From assembly GCA_016222925.1 (NCBI GenBank), contig JACRQB010000251.1, positions 1 to 10,307 on the forward strand: a stretch of DNA of 10,307 nucleotides. The letters run 5' to 3'. The notes beneath the pieces were generated by a model. It searched no databases and had not been told where the DNA came from. It saw nothing but the letters and a program-made list of their open reading frames with translations. The translations under genes were made by a program, and so were the position numbers. This stretch comes from Nitrospirota bacterium (GTDB taxonomy: Bacteria > Nitrospirota > Nitrospiria > Nitrospirales > Nitrospiraceae). This document shows positions 1-7,496 of this stretch, one piece after another; position 1 is the stretch's first letter, and every line of letters starts with the position of its first letter.

Positions 1-126
1 TTCTCGCCAACTTTACAGCTTCTCACTCTTACACCGCGCACTTGGTGCGAGCGCATGTCGGTGTTCATCTGTGGGACATTCGAACGATGCTATGGCGCCG
101 GTCAACGCCGCTGTTCCTACGACCGG
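1..126. other. Region downstream of rpsO, no gene recognised
   Basis: No convincing coding sequence is visible on either strand. In many bacteria rpsO is followed by pnp (polynucleotide phosphorylase) after a gap of one to two hundred bases, so a pnp start may lie just outside the window; that is inference. The only structure I see is a weak 5-bp hairpin (CGCAC, 3-base loop, GTGCG) at 37-49, without a U-tract, so it is not a convincing terminator. Confidence 0.4.
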
Positions 127-396
127 TTACTTGCGAATGTTGAGTCGCTCGATCACGGATCGGTAACGCGCGTCTTTCACACCGCGGAGATAGTCCAGGA
201 GACGCCGCCGGCGTCCGACCAGCTGCAATAATCCACGCCGCGAGTGGTGATCTTTTTTATGGGTCTTGAAATGTTCGGTGAGATACGTAATCCGGTTGGT
301 CAATACCGCAATCTGAACTTCCGGGGATCCGGAATCCTTGTCATGCTGCTGATATTGCTTGATGAGTTCACTCTTTACTTCTTTTAACAATGCCAT
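127..396 (-). CDS. rpsO: 30S ribosomal protein S15
   Basis: Ribosomal protein S15 binds the central domain of 16S rRNA early in 30S assembly and forms an inter-subunit bridge. The 89-residue length equals the usual family length. The diagnostic segments are present: DSGSPEVQ at residues 21-28 and the rRNA-binding HKKDHHSRRGLL at 46-57, followed by a basic RRRRLLDYL helix. The ATG start is supported by a strong ribosome binding site, GGAAGGAG, at 402-409, five bases upstream. It is the last gene of the minus-strand cluster and lies 16 bases after the truB stop, so it is probably cotranscribed, although S15 genes often also have their own promoter. The protein looks complete, with no sign of damage. 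Confidence 0.97.
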   Translation of the reverse strand: MALLKEVKSELIKQYQQHDKDSGSPEVQIAVLTNRITYLTEHFKTHKKDHHSRRGLLQLVGRRRRLLDYLRGVKDARYRSVIERLNIRK

Positions 397-412
397 AGCT
401 ACTCCTTCCGTA

Positions 413-1363
413 TTAATGACTCAAGAGACTTAATACTTTGCGAATTCGAATCGACCCCACACTGCTGGTATCATGAGTTCCAATAGCCAACAACTGACCT
501 GCTTCATCCTTGAGACGTACCGAGACCGTGGAATGGCCGGGCGGGAGTTGCCCGACTCCCACCGGAAAAATTGGTGAGCCATTCAAGACGCGCTTCGCCT
601 GCTCTGCATTCACGACCACTGCCGGGAGTTGGACGAGGAGTTGATCCAACGACATGAATTGCTTCGAGAGAGTTCCCATCGTGAGATGACTGGCAACTTG
701 ATCAATCGTCACTGCCTGTTCGATTGATAGTGGGCCGACACGGTGACGCTCGAGAGCATAGAGATGCCCTCCTACCCCTAACGCCTGTCCGATGTCGGTA
801 CACAAGGTGCGTATATATGTGCCTTTTGAACACACAATGCGCAGGGCTACGTCACGACCGTGAACGGCCACGATCTCCAGCTGATGAATGGCAATCGACC
901 GCTCCGCCCGATCGACCGTCCTACCTGCCCTGGCTGCTTTATACAGCGGCTGTCCGCCGACTTTCACAGCTGAATACATTGGTGGCAATTGCTGCTGCAC
1001 TCCTCGGAATCGGGTGATCACTGTCTGAAGGATGTCCTCCGTGATCGCACCTGGATCGACCCTGCTCAAAACATGGCCGGTTGCATCCTGGGTGTCGGTC
1101 GTCTCCCCCAAGCGCATGACGGCGTGGTACTCCTTATCCCAATCGATCAGGTACTCGGCGATTCTCGTGGCCCGTCCGACCAGGATAGGCAACACACCTG
1201 TGGCACTAGGATCCAGCGTACCGGCATGACCGACCTTGCTTCCCCTCAATAAGCTCCGGACCTTGGCGACGACATCGTGTGAGGTCCAGCCGGCTTCTTT
1301 ACGGACAACGAGGACTCCCTCCAGGGCATCACCCAGGTCCGTTCTGATACCTGTCCGGTCCAT
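413..1363 (-). CDS. truB: tRNA pseudouridine(55) synthase TruB
   Basis: TruB isomerises U55 of the tRNA T-loop to pseudouridine and also helps tRNA folding. The reading frame is open further upstream to 1480, but that extension overlaps rbfA and has no family similarity. I choose the ATG at 1361-1363, four bases after the rbfA stop, giving 316 residues, the normal size. The start of the conserved region (EGVLVVRKEAGWTSHDVV) follows closely. The catalytic aspartate is D51 in the motif GHAGTLDPSATGVLP. The PPMYSAVKVGG segment (about 127-137) and KGTYIRTL (about 180-187) are also typical. The C-terminal ~70 residues form the TruB_C/PUA-like region. A short AAGGG lies almost against the ATG, so translation is probably coupled to rbfA. 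Confidence 0.95.
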   Translation of the reverse strand: MDRTGIRTDLGDALEGVLVVRKEAGWTSHDVVAKVRSLLRGSKVGHAGTLDPSATGVLPILVGRATRIAEYLIDWDKEYHAVMRLGETTDTQDATGHVLSRVDPGAITEDILQTVITRFRGVQQQLPPMYSAVKVGGQPLYKAARAGRTVDRAERSIAIHQLEIVAVHGRDVALRIVCSKGTYIRTLCTDIGQALGVGGHLYALERHRVGPLSIEQAVTIDQVASHLTMGTLSKQFMSLDQLLVQLPAVVVNAEQAKRVLNGSPIFPVGVGQLPPGHSTVSVRLKDEAGQLLAIGTHDTSSVGSIRIRKVLSLLSH

Positions 1364-1367
1364 ACCC

Positions 1368-1778
1368 TTAAGAGTCCGTGATTCTCTGAGCACTGCTCGG
1401 AGCGTCCTGGGTTTCCTGCTGTTCAGACTCCCCATGCAGGCCTTCCAAGAGCTGCATGATCCGGTCACCGCGAGATCCACTGACGTCCTTCTTGAAAATC
1501 ACATCGGGCAGGTAGCGGAGCGAGAGGCGCCGTCCTAATTCCGACCGCACAAACCCACTGGCTTTTGAGAGTCCAGTAAAGACATCGCGCTCGGCTTCCC
1601 CCGTTTCCATGGTCGTGACAAAAATATGCGCGATGCGCAAATCCCCTGTCAACTCGACATCGGTAACCGTGACGTCATGGACCCGAGGATCCTTGATTTT
1701 TCGCATGAGAATATCCGCCACTTCCATGCGAATCTGGTCAGCCACTCGGTCTGCCCTTTTATAGGTCGTCTTCGACAT
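1368..1778 (-). CDS. rbfA: Ribosome-binding factor A
   Basis: RbfA is a small KH-type protein that binds the 30S subunit near helix 1 of 16S rRNA during late maturation. The frame extends to a TTG at 1805, but no ribosome binding site precedes that TTG. The ATG at 1776-1778 gives a 136-residue protein that begins just before the conserved RADRVADQIRMEV helix, as in other family members. An AAGG lies about 12 bases upstream of it, a long spacing, so the start is not certain. Family features are KDPRV at about residues 29-33, the strand TVTDVELTGDLRIAHIFV, and SGFVRSELGRRLSLRYLP at about 74-91. The last ~20 residues are a polar, Gln/Ser-rich tail. It lies between ylxP and truB, four bases from truB. 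Confidence 0.93.
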   Translation of the reverse strand: MSKTTYKRADRVADQIRMEVADILMRKIKDPRVHDVTVTDVELTGDLRIAHIFVTTMETGEAERDVFTGLSKASGFVRSELGRRLSLRYLPDVIFKKDVSGSRGDRIMQLLEGLHGESEQQETQDAPSSAQRITDS

Positions 1779-1819
1779 CTTCGTACCCAGCCTTACCAGT
1801 CGCAAGCATGACGGGGGGC

Positions 1820-2101
1820 TTAGAGGAATTCCAACTGGACTCGTGACACTTCAACTGCCGGCATGCTTTTGATTAGATTCAACGCTTGTTCAAGCACCTG
1901 GTTCACGTGGCTACGCTCATTCGAGACACACGCCATACCAAGAATAGCCTTCTGCCAGAGATCCTGGCCATCCACTTCGGCAACTGAGAGGTTAAACTTG
2001 CCATGAAGCCTGTCCTTGATCCCATGAAGGACTTGACGCTTGTCTTTAAGCGACTGGCTTCCTGAGATGAATAACTCGACGGTGTATAGCCCCACGACCA
2101 T
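1820..2101 (-). CDS. ylxP: DUF503 family protein (YlxP-like)
   Basis: This is a 93-residue protein of the DUF503/YlxP family, often found between infB and rbfA. Its molecular function is not well established; the position suggests a role in ribosome biogenesis. The N-terminus (MVVGLYTVEL) fits the usual family start, SLKDKR lies at 17-22, and FNLSVAEVD plus the QDLWQKAILG segment follow, so the protein is full length. The problem is upstream: the ATG at 2099-2101 shares a base with an infB lysine codon, and no Shine-Dalgarno sequence precedes it. The infB frame then runs across most of this gene in another register. This fits loss of the segment that held the infB 3' end and the ylxP ribosome binding site. 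Confidence 0.9.
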   Translation of the reverse strand: MVVGLYTVELFISGSQSLKDKRQVLHGIKDRLHGKFNLSVAEVDGQDLWQKAILGMACVSNERSHVNQVLEQALNLIKSMPAVEVSRVQLEFL

Positions 2102-4545
2102 TTGAACCGCCGCAACGAACCAAGCTTACCCTGATAGACCACCACATTGTCCCGAATCACTCGGACTCCGACGCTTGATCGAGAGATCGTCCCATCAATA
2201 ACATACGCCCCTGCTACCGCTCCAATCTTTGGAATCGTAAAGACCTGCCGTACTTCCACTCGTCCCAACACGCGCTCTTTCAGGGTCGGCTCGAGCAAGC
2301 CTTCCATCGCAGCCTTGATGTCTGCAATGGCGTCATAAATGATCGTGTAGAGCCTGATATCGACACCCTGCTGTTCGGCCAATGCGGCTGCCTTTGGTTC
2401 TGGCCTGATATTGAAACCGATGATGATGGCTCGCGACGCGGAGGCAAGCAACACATCGGATTCCATAATCCCACCAACTCCGTTATGAATCACGCGTAGC
2501 TTGACGGCATTCGTCGACAGCTTTTCGACCGCGCCAGCCAATGCTTCAGACGATCCTTGCACATCGGCCTTGATGACAATCGCCAACTCCTTCACGGATC
2601 CTTCTTGAATCTTCGCAAAGAGATCATCCAAGGAAACCTTCGCGGGGCCAGTTAGCTCTGCTGCTCGACGCTTTTGCGCTCGTTCCTCCGCGATCTCTCG
2701 GGCGACTCGCTCATTGGAGACAACATGAAAAACATCTCCCGCCGACGGCACGCCGGGTAATCCAATAACTTCAACCGGAATGGACGGCCCTGCCTGCTGC
2801 GCTTTTTCACCGCGGTCGCTAAGGAGAGCCCGAACACGCCCGCTGAATGTTCCGACGACATAGGCGTCCCCCACCCGTAGAGTCCCGCTCTGGACCAACA
2901 CCGTCGCAACCGGACCCCTCCCGCGTTCAATCTTGGCTTCGATGACGGTGCCTTTCGCCTGTCTGTGTGGATCCGCCTTAAGTTCAAGTACTTCCGCCTG
3001 AAGTAAAATCATCTCGAGGAGAGTATCAAGACCCATTTTCTCTTTGGCAGACACCTCGACCATAATGGTATCGCCGCCCCAAGCTTCGGAAATCAATCCA
3101 TGTTCCGAGAGAGCGTTTTTTACCCGATCAGGATTGGCGGTCGGCTTGTCGATCTTATTCATCGCCACGATCAGCGGCACTCCGGCTGCCTTGGCATGGT
3201 TGATCGCCTCGATCGTTTGCGGCATCACACCGTCGTCTGCCGCAACAACCAAAATAACGATATCCGTGACCTTCGCGCCACGAGATCGCATAGCCGTAAA
3301 GGCCTCGTGACCGGGAGTGTCGAGAAACGTTACCTGCTTGCCGCGCACTGAGACGGTATAGGCGCCGATATGCTGAGTAATGCCACCGGCTTCCCCTTCC
3401 GCCACTTTTGTTTGGCGAATCGCATCGAGGAGCGACGTCTTCCCGTGATCGACGTGCCCCATAATGGTCACCACCGGCGGTCGAGGTTCCGGCCGTTCAT
3501 CATCGCCGGTCTCAATGATATCTTGCAGCAACTCGTCCCCAATTTTCTCGACCGAGACCTCAACTTTGACTCCGCTTTCCTCCGCGAAAATCGATGCAGC
3601 ATCCAGACTCATAGGTTGGTGAAACGTCAACATTTGTCCCATATCCATCAGCTTCCGAACGATGTCTGCCGGCCGTTGACCGATCAACTCAGCGAATTCT
3701 TTGACCGTTGTCCGAGGGGTCACTTTCACGCTTTTGCGACGTGGTTTAGTGATTTCCCCCGGGGTGCTATGATGGACATGCTTCGATCGGTCATCGCGGC
3801 GCTGCACCGGAATTGCACGAAGATCTTGCCAGCGAGCGGCGTCTTCACGTAGTTTCACATCTTGCTGCTCGTCCTTAGGACGGCCTGTTTTTTTCGCTTT
3901 CTTGAGCTTTTCTTTGAGTGCCTCTGCCTCGATGGCCTCGAATGCCATGCTTTTCTTTTTACTGGCGACAGACTCCGGAATCGCCACCCCGGGTATTGCC
4001 GGCGCGATGGTCGGCTTGGCCGGCGACGCATCCTGTTTCACATCGAGTGGCACCGGTGCGGATGGAGCAATCTCGCCCGGACCCTCTTTCACTGGAAGAC
4101 TGCGGTCGACTGGGCCATCACTAGCATGGTGGTCAACCGATGGAGTCGGTGTCGGCACAACACTTGAGGATACGGGCTGCGCTGAACGCTCCGTCTCAGC
4201 AATCGAGACTGAAAGAATGGCCTCGATCGGCTCGTCTTCCTTCTTTCGCTTGATGAGAATGCGCCGCTTATCAGGCTTGAGCGGCTCTTCGACGACAGGA
4301 CCCTTTGCCGCCACAGTTTTCCCCCGACTCGTATGCTCCGCCAACTTTGCACCGACCTCTCTCTCGATTCCCGTCCCTTGACTCGTCGATTTTGCGGCCA
4401 ACTTATCCAACGCCTTCTGAACGATTTCCTCCTCGAGCGTACTGCTGTGAGATGAAACCGAGACCCCCAGCTTCTTGAGCTCGGGGATGAGTACTCGATT
4501 TTCCATGCCTAACTTCTTCGCAAGTTCGTATACACGCATAGCCAT
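1903..4545 (-). CDS. infB: Translation initiation factor IF-2, apparent 3' deletion
   Basis: IF2 is the GTPase that brings fMet-tRNA to the 30S subunit and promotes subunit joining. Seen here: the N-terminal IF2_N helix bundle (residues 1-50), a charged/proline-rich linker (about 55-275), a second IF2_N-like segment (about 280-330), and the G domain with GHVDHGKT (363-370), DTPGHE (409-414), NKID (463-466) and SAK (499-501). Domain II (about 530-620), domain III (about 640-750) and the start of the fMet-tRNA-binding C2 domain (from about 752) follow. Similarity stops at K815 (codon 2101-2103), after SLRRFK. E. coli IF2 has about 41 more residues there, including the ECGIG motif. The remaining 65 residues are ylxP DNA read in the wrong frame. 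The start ATG lies 17 bases after nusA with a modest GGAA. The genuine part is 2101-4545. Confidence 0.93.
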   Translation of the reverse strand: MAMRVYELAKKLGMENRVLIPELKKLGVSVSSHSSTLEEEIVQKALDKLAAKSTSQGTGIEREVGAKLAEHTSRGKTVAAKGPVVEEPLKPDKRRILIKRKKEDEPIEAILSVSIAETERSAQPVSSSVVPTPTPSVDHHASDGPVDRSLPVKEGPGEIAPSAPVPLDVKQDASPAKPTIAPAIPGVAIPESVASKKKSMAFEAIEAEALKEKLKKAKKTGRPKDEQQDVKLREDAARWQDLRAIPVQRRDDRSKHVHHSTPGEITKPRRKSVKVTPRTTVKEFAELIGQRPADIVRKLMDMGQMLTFHQPMSLDAASIFAEESGVKVEVSVEKIGDELLQDIIETGDDERPEPRPPVVTIMGHVDHGKTSLLDAIRQTKVAEGEAGGITQHIGAYTVSVRGKQVTFLDTPGHEAFTAMRSRGAKVTDIVILVVAADDGVMPQTIEAINHAKAAGVPLIVAMNKIDKPTANPDRVKNALSEHGLISEAWGGDTIMVEVSAKEKMGLDTLLEMILLQAEVLELKADPHRQAKGTVIEAKIERGRGPVATVLVQSGTLRVGDAYVVGTFSGRVRALLSDRGEKAQQAGPSIPVEVIGLPGVPSAGDVFHVVSNERVAREIAEERAQKRRAAELTGPAKVSLDDLFAKIQEGSVKELAIVIKADVQGSSEALAGAVEKLSTNAVKLRVIHNGVGGIMESDVLLASASRAIIIGFNIRPEPKAAALAEQQGVDIRLYTIIYDAIADIKAAMEGLLEPTLKERVLGRVEVRQVFTIPKIGAVAGAYVIDGTISRSSVGVRVIRDNVVVYQGKLGSLRRFKWSWGYTPSSYSSQEASRLKTSVKSFMGSRTGFMASLTSQLPKWMARISGRRLFLVWRVSRMSVAT

Positions 4546-4562
4546 TAGGACGGTTCCGTATT

Positions 4563-5714
4563 CTATCCGCTCGTTGCTTCCTCAGCTCTGGCAGCCTGCC
4601 GAGCTTCTTCTTGCAGTCGTTGCGCTTCGGCTTCATCCGCAATCGCGGCTTTAATTTCCTTATCACGCTCTACCTTCTCTTTTTCGTATTCCGTTGAGCT
4701 GATAATGTCAATCTTCCACCCGGTCAAGCGCGCGGCGAGCCGGACATTCTGACCGTTTTTCCCGATTGCCAACGACAATTGCGAGTCGGCTGCGACCACG
4801 AGCGCCGACTTCTTCTCTTCGTCGATTCCGACCTTTTCGATTGTTGCAGGGTTTAAGGCTTCGGCGATAAAGACTCGCGGATCCTGTGTCCAGGTAATGA
4901 TATCGATCTTCTCGCCCCGCAGCTCGCGAACGACCGCCTGTACGCGGGAGCCCTTGATGCCGACACAGGCCCCCACAGGATCCACAGCCTTTTCACGAGA
5001 CGTGACCGCGATCTTCGTTCGGTCCCCCGGCTCTCGAACGACGGATCGGATTTCAATGATCTTTTCCATGACCTCCGGCACTTCGAGCTCAAAGAGTTTT
5101 GCCACAAACTGCGGATGGCTACGAGACAGAATGACTTGAACATCTTTGGGCGTCCGACGCACCTCCAACAACATCGCCTTCACGCGATCGCCGCGCCGAT
5201 ATGTTTCACGAGGAATCTGCTCTTGGATCGGCAGGATGGCCTCCGTCTTTCCGAGGTCCACCAGGTAATTCCGGCGCTCCATGCCGAGGATAATTCCTGT
5301 AACAAGATCGCCCTGGCGTGTCGAATATTCCTTTTGAACCGCTTCCCATTCCGCTTCGCGCACCTTCTGGAAGATCACTTGCTTCGCCGTTTGCGCGGCA
5401 ATTCTCCCCAATTCGTTCATTTCGATCAGCGATCCAATTTCGTCCCCGACTTCCGCCTCGCTATCGTACTGACGGGCCTCCTGAAGAGAGATCTCCGCCT
5501 TGGGGTTGCTGACCGTTTCTACGATGATCTTCTTGGAGACGACGGAAATTTCCCCGGTTTTGGGGTCGATCTCCACTTGGATATTTTCGGCCTGACCGAA
5601 GCGTTTCTTCGCGGCGGTCTGCAGGGCGGATTCGATGGCCCCAATGACTCGGGCTTTGTCGATCCCTTTCTGACGCCCGATTTCGTCGATCACGGAAATC
5701 AGTTCACGGTTCAT
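4563..5714 (-). CDS. nusA: Transcription termination/antitermination factor NusA
   Basis: NusA binds RNA polymerase during elongation and modulates pausing, intrinsic termination and rRNA antitermination. The 383-residue protein has the RNA-polymerase-binding N-terminal domain (about 1-125), an S1 domain (about 134-199), KH1 with GIKGSR at 252-257, and KH2 with the SLAIGKNGQNVRLAARLTGW segment (about 314-333). It ends in a short charged coiled-coil-like tail rich in Glu, Ala and Arg. It lacks the two C-terminal acidic repeats of the E. coli protein (495 residues), so its size matches the short Bacillus-type NusA. The start is supported by AGGAG at 5723-5727, eight bases from the ATG. It follows rimP by 53 bases and precedes infB by 17, as in the classical operon. 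Confidence 0.96.
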   Translation of the reverse strand: MNRELISVIDEIGRQKGIDKARVIGAIESALQTAAKKRFGQAENIQVEIDPKTGEISVVSKKIIVETVSNPKAEISLQEARQYDSEAEVGDEIGSLIEMNELGRIAAQTAKQVIFQKVREAEWEAVQKEYSTRQGDLVTGIILGMERRNYLVDLGKTEAILPIQEQIPRETYRRGDRVKAMLLEVRRTPKDVQVILSRSHPQFVAKLFELEVPEVMEKIIEIRSVVREPGDRTKIAVTSREKAVDPVGACVGIKGSRVQAVVRELRGEKIDIITWTQDPRVFIAEALNPATIEKVGIDEEKKSALVVAADSQLSLAIGKNGQNVRLAARLTGWKIDIISSTEYEKEKVERDKEIKAAIADEAEAQRLQEEARQAARAEEATSG

Positions 5715-5767
5715 ACGTCACGCTCCTGCATCCGGTTACCACTTAACATCTCCAACGTTCCGCCCTT

Positions 5768-6274
5768 CTAGATCTTCACAACCAGCTTTGCTTCAGCAAT
5801 CATGCCTCGACTCAATTTCACCGTCTGGGATATTCGCGCAGCAACCACCTTCAGCACGACCGCCTCTTCATCCACCTGCATCAGTTGACCAGCAATCTTC
5901 CACTGGCCTTCGAGAGGCTCTCGAAGTTTGAGACACACCTCTTTTCCAATCGCCCGTTGATAATCCTGGGATCTCTTGAAGGGTCGATCAAGACCCGGAG
6001 AAGAGACTTCAAGGGTATAGGCATGGGGAAATGGATCGGCCACGTCAAGCGCCGGTCCTAGAGCCTTATGTGCCTGCTCACAATCTGTGATGCTGACTCC
6101 ATCCGATTTAGTGATCAGAACGCGAACGACCGAGCGAGGGCCTTTTCCCACGCACACTACATCAACCAACTCAAGCCCGAGCGTCCATAGGATCGGCGAA
6201 ATGATTTCGTGCAACCGGTCGGCAACCAGCTGCGGACGACTGCCCGGTATACTCAGCCCATTTCCCTTTGACAT
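5768..6274 (-). CDS. rimP: Ribosome maturation factor RimP
   Basis: RimP assists 30S subunit maturation. The frame is open to 6343, but family similarity begins near QLVADRLHEIISPIL. I therefore choose the ATG at 6272-6274, giving 168 residues; an ATG at 6298, inside a terminator loop, is the alternative. The N-terminal domain (about 15-90) includes LGLELVDV and the DVADPFPHAYTLEVSSPGLDRP segment (78-98, the family signature), followed by a C-terminal SH3-like domain to residue 168. The ribosome binding site is weak (only GGA at 6277-6279), and the start lies six bases after the U-tract of a hairpin, so expression may depend on readthrough. It is first in the nusA-infB operon. Confidence 0.93.
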   Translation of the reverse strand: MSKGNGLSIPGSRPQLVADRLHEIISPILWTLGLELVDVVCVGKGPRSVVRVLITKSDGVSITDCEQAHKALGPALDVADPFPHAYTLEVSSPGLDRPFKRSQDYQRAIGKEVCLKLREPLEGQWKIAGQLMQVDEEAVVLKVVAARISQTVKLSRGMIAEAKLVVKI

Positions 6275-6280
6275 GTATCC

Positions 6281-6308
6281 AAATAAAAAAGTGGGCATGA
6301 GCCCACTT
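6281..6308 (-). terminator. Intrinsic terminator or attenuator before rimP
   Basis: Read on the minus strand, a perfect 8-bp stem AAGTGGGC / GCCCACTT (6301-6308 and 6289-6296) with a 4-base loop (TCAT) is followed at once by TTTTATTT, a textbook Rho-independent terminator. It lies 45 bases after the stop of the aminotransferase gene and only six bases before the rimP ATG. It can therefore act both as the end of the aminotransferase transcript and as an attenuator of the rimP operon. Confidence 0.85.
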
Positions 6309-6319
6309 ACAGAGGCAGC

Positions 6320-6348
6320 ACCATACCATGCACCCCGGTGCAAAGCAA
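6320..6348 (-). promoter_or_regulatory. Candidate promoter of the rimP-nusA-infB operon
   Basis: On the minus strand, TTGCTT (6343-6348), a 17-base spacer and TATGGT (6320-6325) resemble a sigma70 promoter. The TGG before the -10 hexamer makes an extended -10 (TGnTATGGT). The -35 match is weak (3 of 6). Transcription would start near 6313, so the leader would be the terminator hairpin plus a few bases. This is a pattern match only. Confidence 0.35.
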
Positions 6349-6353
6349 GGGCA

Positions 6354-7100
6354 CTAGCCGGTTAATAAGGCCCAGCGAGCAGCCAGTGTTTTTGTGATGG
6401 GACCCGGCTGACCAGAGCCAATAGTTCTTCCATCGATCTGGACAACACCGAGTACTTCGAGCGTGGTTCCAGTCAGAAATACTTCATCTGCATGATACAG
6501 AACATCGAGCGGTATAAACCGTTCTTCGATGACAATGTCGTCCTTTTTCGCCAACTCTAAGACCACGGTCCGTGTGACGCCGGATAGAATTCGAGGACCT
6601 TCGGGAGCCGTCATGACCACCCCATCCTGAATCGCCATGACATTGCTCAGCGCACCTTCCATGACGAAACCGTCTCTGACTAAAATCGTTTCGAAGACGC
6701 CGGCCTTCTTCGCTTCTTCGCGGGCAAGCGGCGCCAGAGGATGAAACTCCCTGATGGTCATCACGACCGTTGGAAGAGTATCGGCGGGGAAACTATGCTC
6801 GCGGGGAGCCACCCCTCTGGTGACCTGAATGTAGATCTTGGCGTCTTGATATCCAGCCAGGCTAAGTCCTTGTTGAATCCACCTGGTCCATTGCGCCTTG
6901 GTATAGGGTTGGCAAAGCGAAAGTTCTCCCACGCTCCGATTCAGCCTGGCAAGATGTGCGGCAAACTCGAACGGCGTCCCTCGATACGTGCGAATGACTT
7001 CGTAGACAGCATCTCCGAATTGGAAACCCCGGTCATCGATGGAAACGGTCGCCTCCTCCCAAGGCAAAAAGCGACCGTTGATGAACGCGATGTCTGGCAT
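6354..7100 (-). CDS. Class IV aminotransferase (D-amino acid type), internal deletion
   Basis: This is a PLP-dependent fold-type IV transaminase, closest to D-alanine/D-amino acid aminotransferases. Support: DDRGFQFGDAVYEVIRTYRG (22-41, with the Tyr at 33) and YIQVTRGVAPREHSFP (90-105, whose R100 and H102 match the carboxylate-binding Arg and His of Bacillus DAAT). EGALSNV (148-154, the cofactor-ring Glu), SGVTRTVV and DEVFLTGTTLEV follow. The family is usually about 280 residues; this one has 248. The missing part lies at HPLAP|LAREEAKK (about residues 121-127, bases 6720-6740), where about 30 residues containing the PLP-binding lysine (the CDIKS motif) should stand. As written it cannot form the internal aldimine. 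The ATG is four bases after the stop of the upstream gene, with GGGAA as a possible ribosome binding site. Confidence 0.88.
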   Translation of the reverse strand: MPDIAFINGRFLPWEEATVSIDDRGFQFGDAVYEVIRTYRGTPFEFAAHLARLNRSVGELSLCQPYTKAQWTRWIQQGLSLAGYQDAKIYIQVTRGVAPREHSFPADTLPTVVMTIREFHPLAPLAREEAKKAGVFETILVRDGFVMEGALSNVMAIQDGVVMTAPEGPRILSGVTRTVVLELAKKDDIVIEERFIPLDVLYHADEVFLTGTTLEVLGVVQIDGRTIGSGQPGPITKTLAARWALLTG

Positions 7101-7104
7101 TGGC

Positions 7105-7443
7105 TCAATTCCCGGATGGTGGCTGTGCTTCGATTCTGAATACGCGCCGATCTTCCGCAGTAAATTTCCACCCCATGCGCTTTTCGAAAATCAGCTCATA
7201 GCCTCCTGACTGCACGGCCTTAAACTCGAAGATGCGTTGCCCGTTTTCTACGGCGTTATTACTCGCGATGCGGAGAAATTCATCGTTGAGAAGGGCAAGC
7301 TCCTTGGCATCGTAGGACGGCACCCACTGTTCACCTCTGGTGCGATCTTCCCATAAATGGATGACGAATGGCTGGTCGACCGTGACCACGCGGCAATCAC
7401 TGCCGTCCAATGTCGGATTGCGATCGGCACTGGAAATACTCAC
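7105..7443 (-). CDS. Chagasin-like (I42 family) protease-inhibitor-fold protein
   Basis: This is a 112-residue protein starting with GTG, with a possible GGGAT ribosome binding site about eight bases upstream. The layout resembles the chagasin/I42 inhibitors of papain-type cysteine proteases: PFVIHLWEDRTRGEQW (25-40) in the place of the first inhibitory loop (usually NPTTGYxW), LNDEFLR, a polar loop with GQRIFEFKAVQSGGYELIFE (68-87), then KRMGW (88-92) in the place of the RPW loop. The inhibitory loop residues are not canonical, so inhibition of a protease is inference; the fold call is moderate. No signal peptide is visible, although many homologues are exported. It lies 53 bases after the Rieske stop and four before the aminotransferase, so the three genes probably form one transcript. 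Confidence 0.62.
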   Translation of the reverse strand: MSISSADRNPTLDGSDCRVVTVDQPFVIHLWEDRTRGEQWVPSYDAKELALLNDEFLRIASNNAVENGQRIFEFKAVQSGGYELIFEKRMGWKFTAEDRRVFRIEAQPPSGN

Positions 7444-7496
7444 GTTGATATCCCGATCCGTGTCGCGAAGACACCTGCTCCACCTGATTTCTCTTT

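Noticed and set aside
37..49. Hairpin downstream of rpsO as a terminator or RNase III site
   Set aside because: Only five base pairs and no U-tract; too weak to call.
1364..1480. N-terminal extension of truB
   Set aside because: It overlaps the 3' end of rbfA in another frame and has no similarity to TruB; the ATG at 1363 gives a family-typical length.
1903..2100. A new C-terminal domain on IF2 (65 residues after K815)
   Set aside because: These residues are translated from ylxP in the wrong frame, and ylxP itself is a clear, intact family member, so the tail is not a selected domain.
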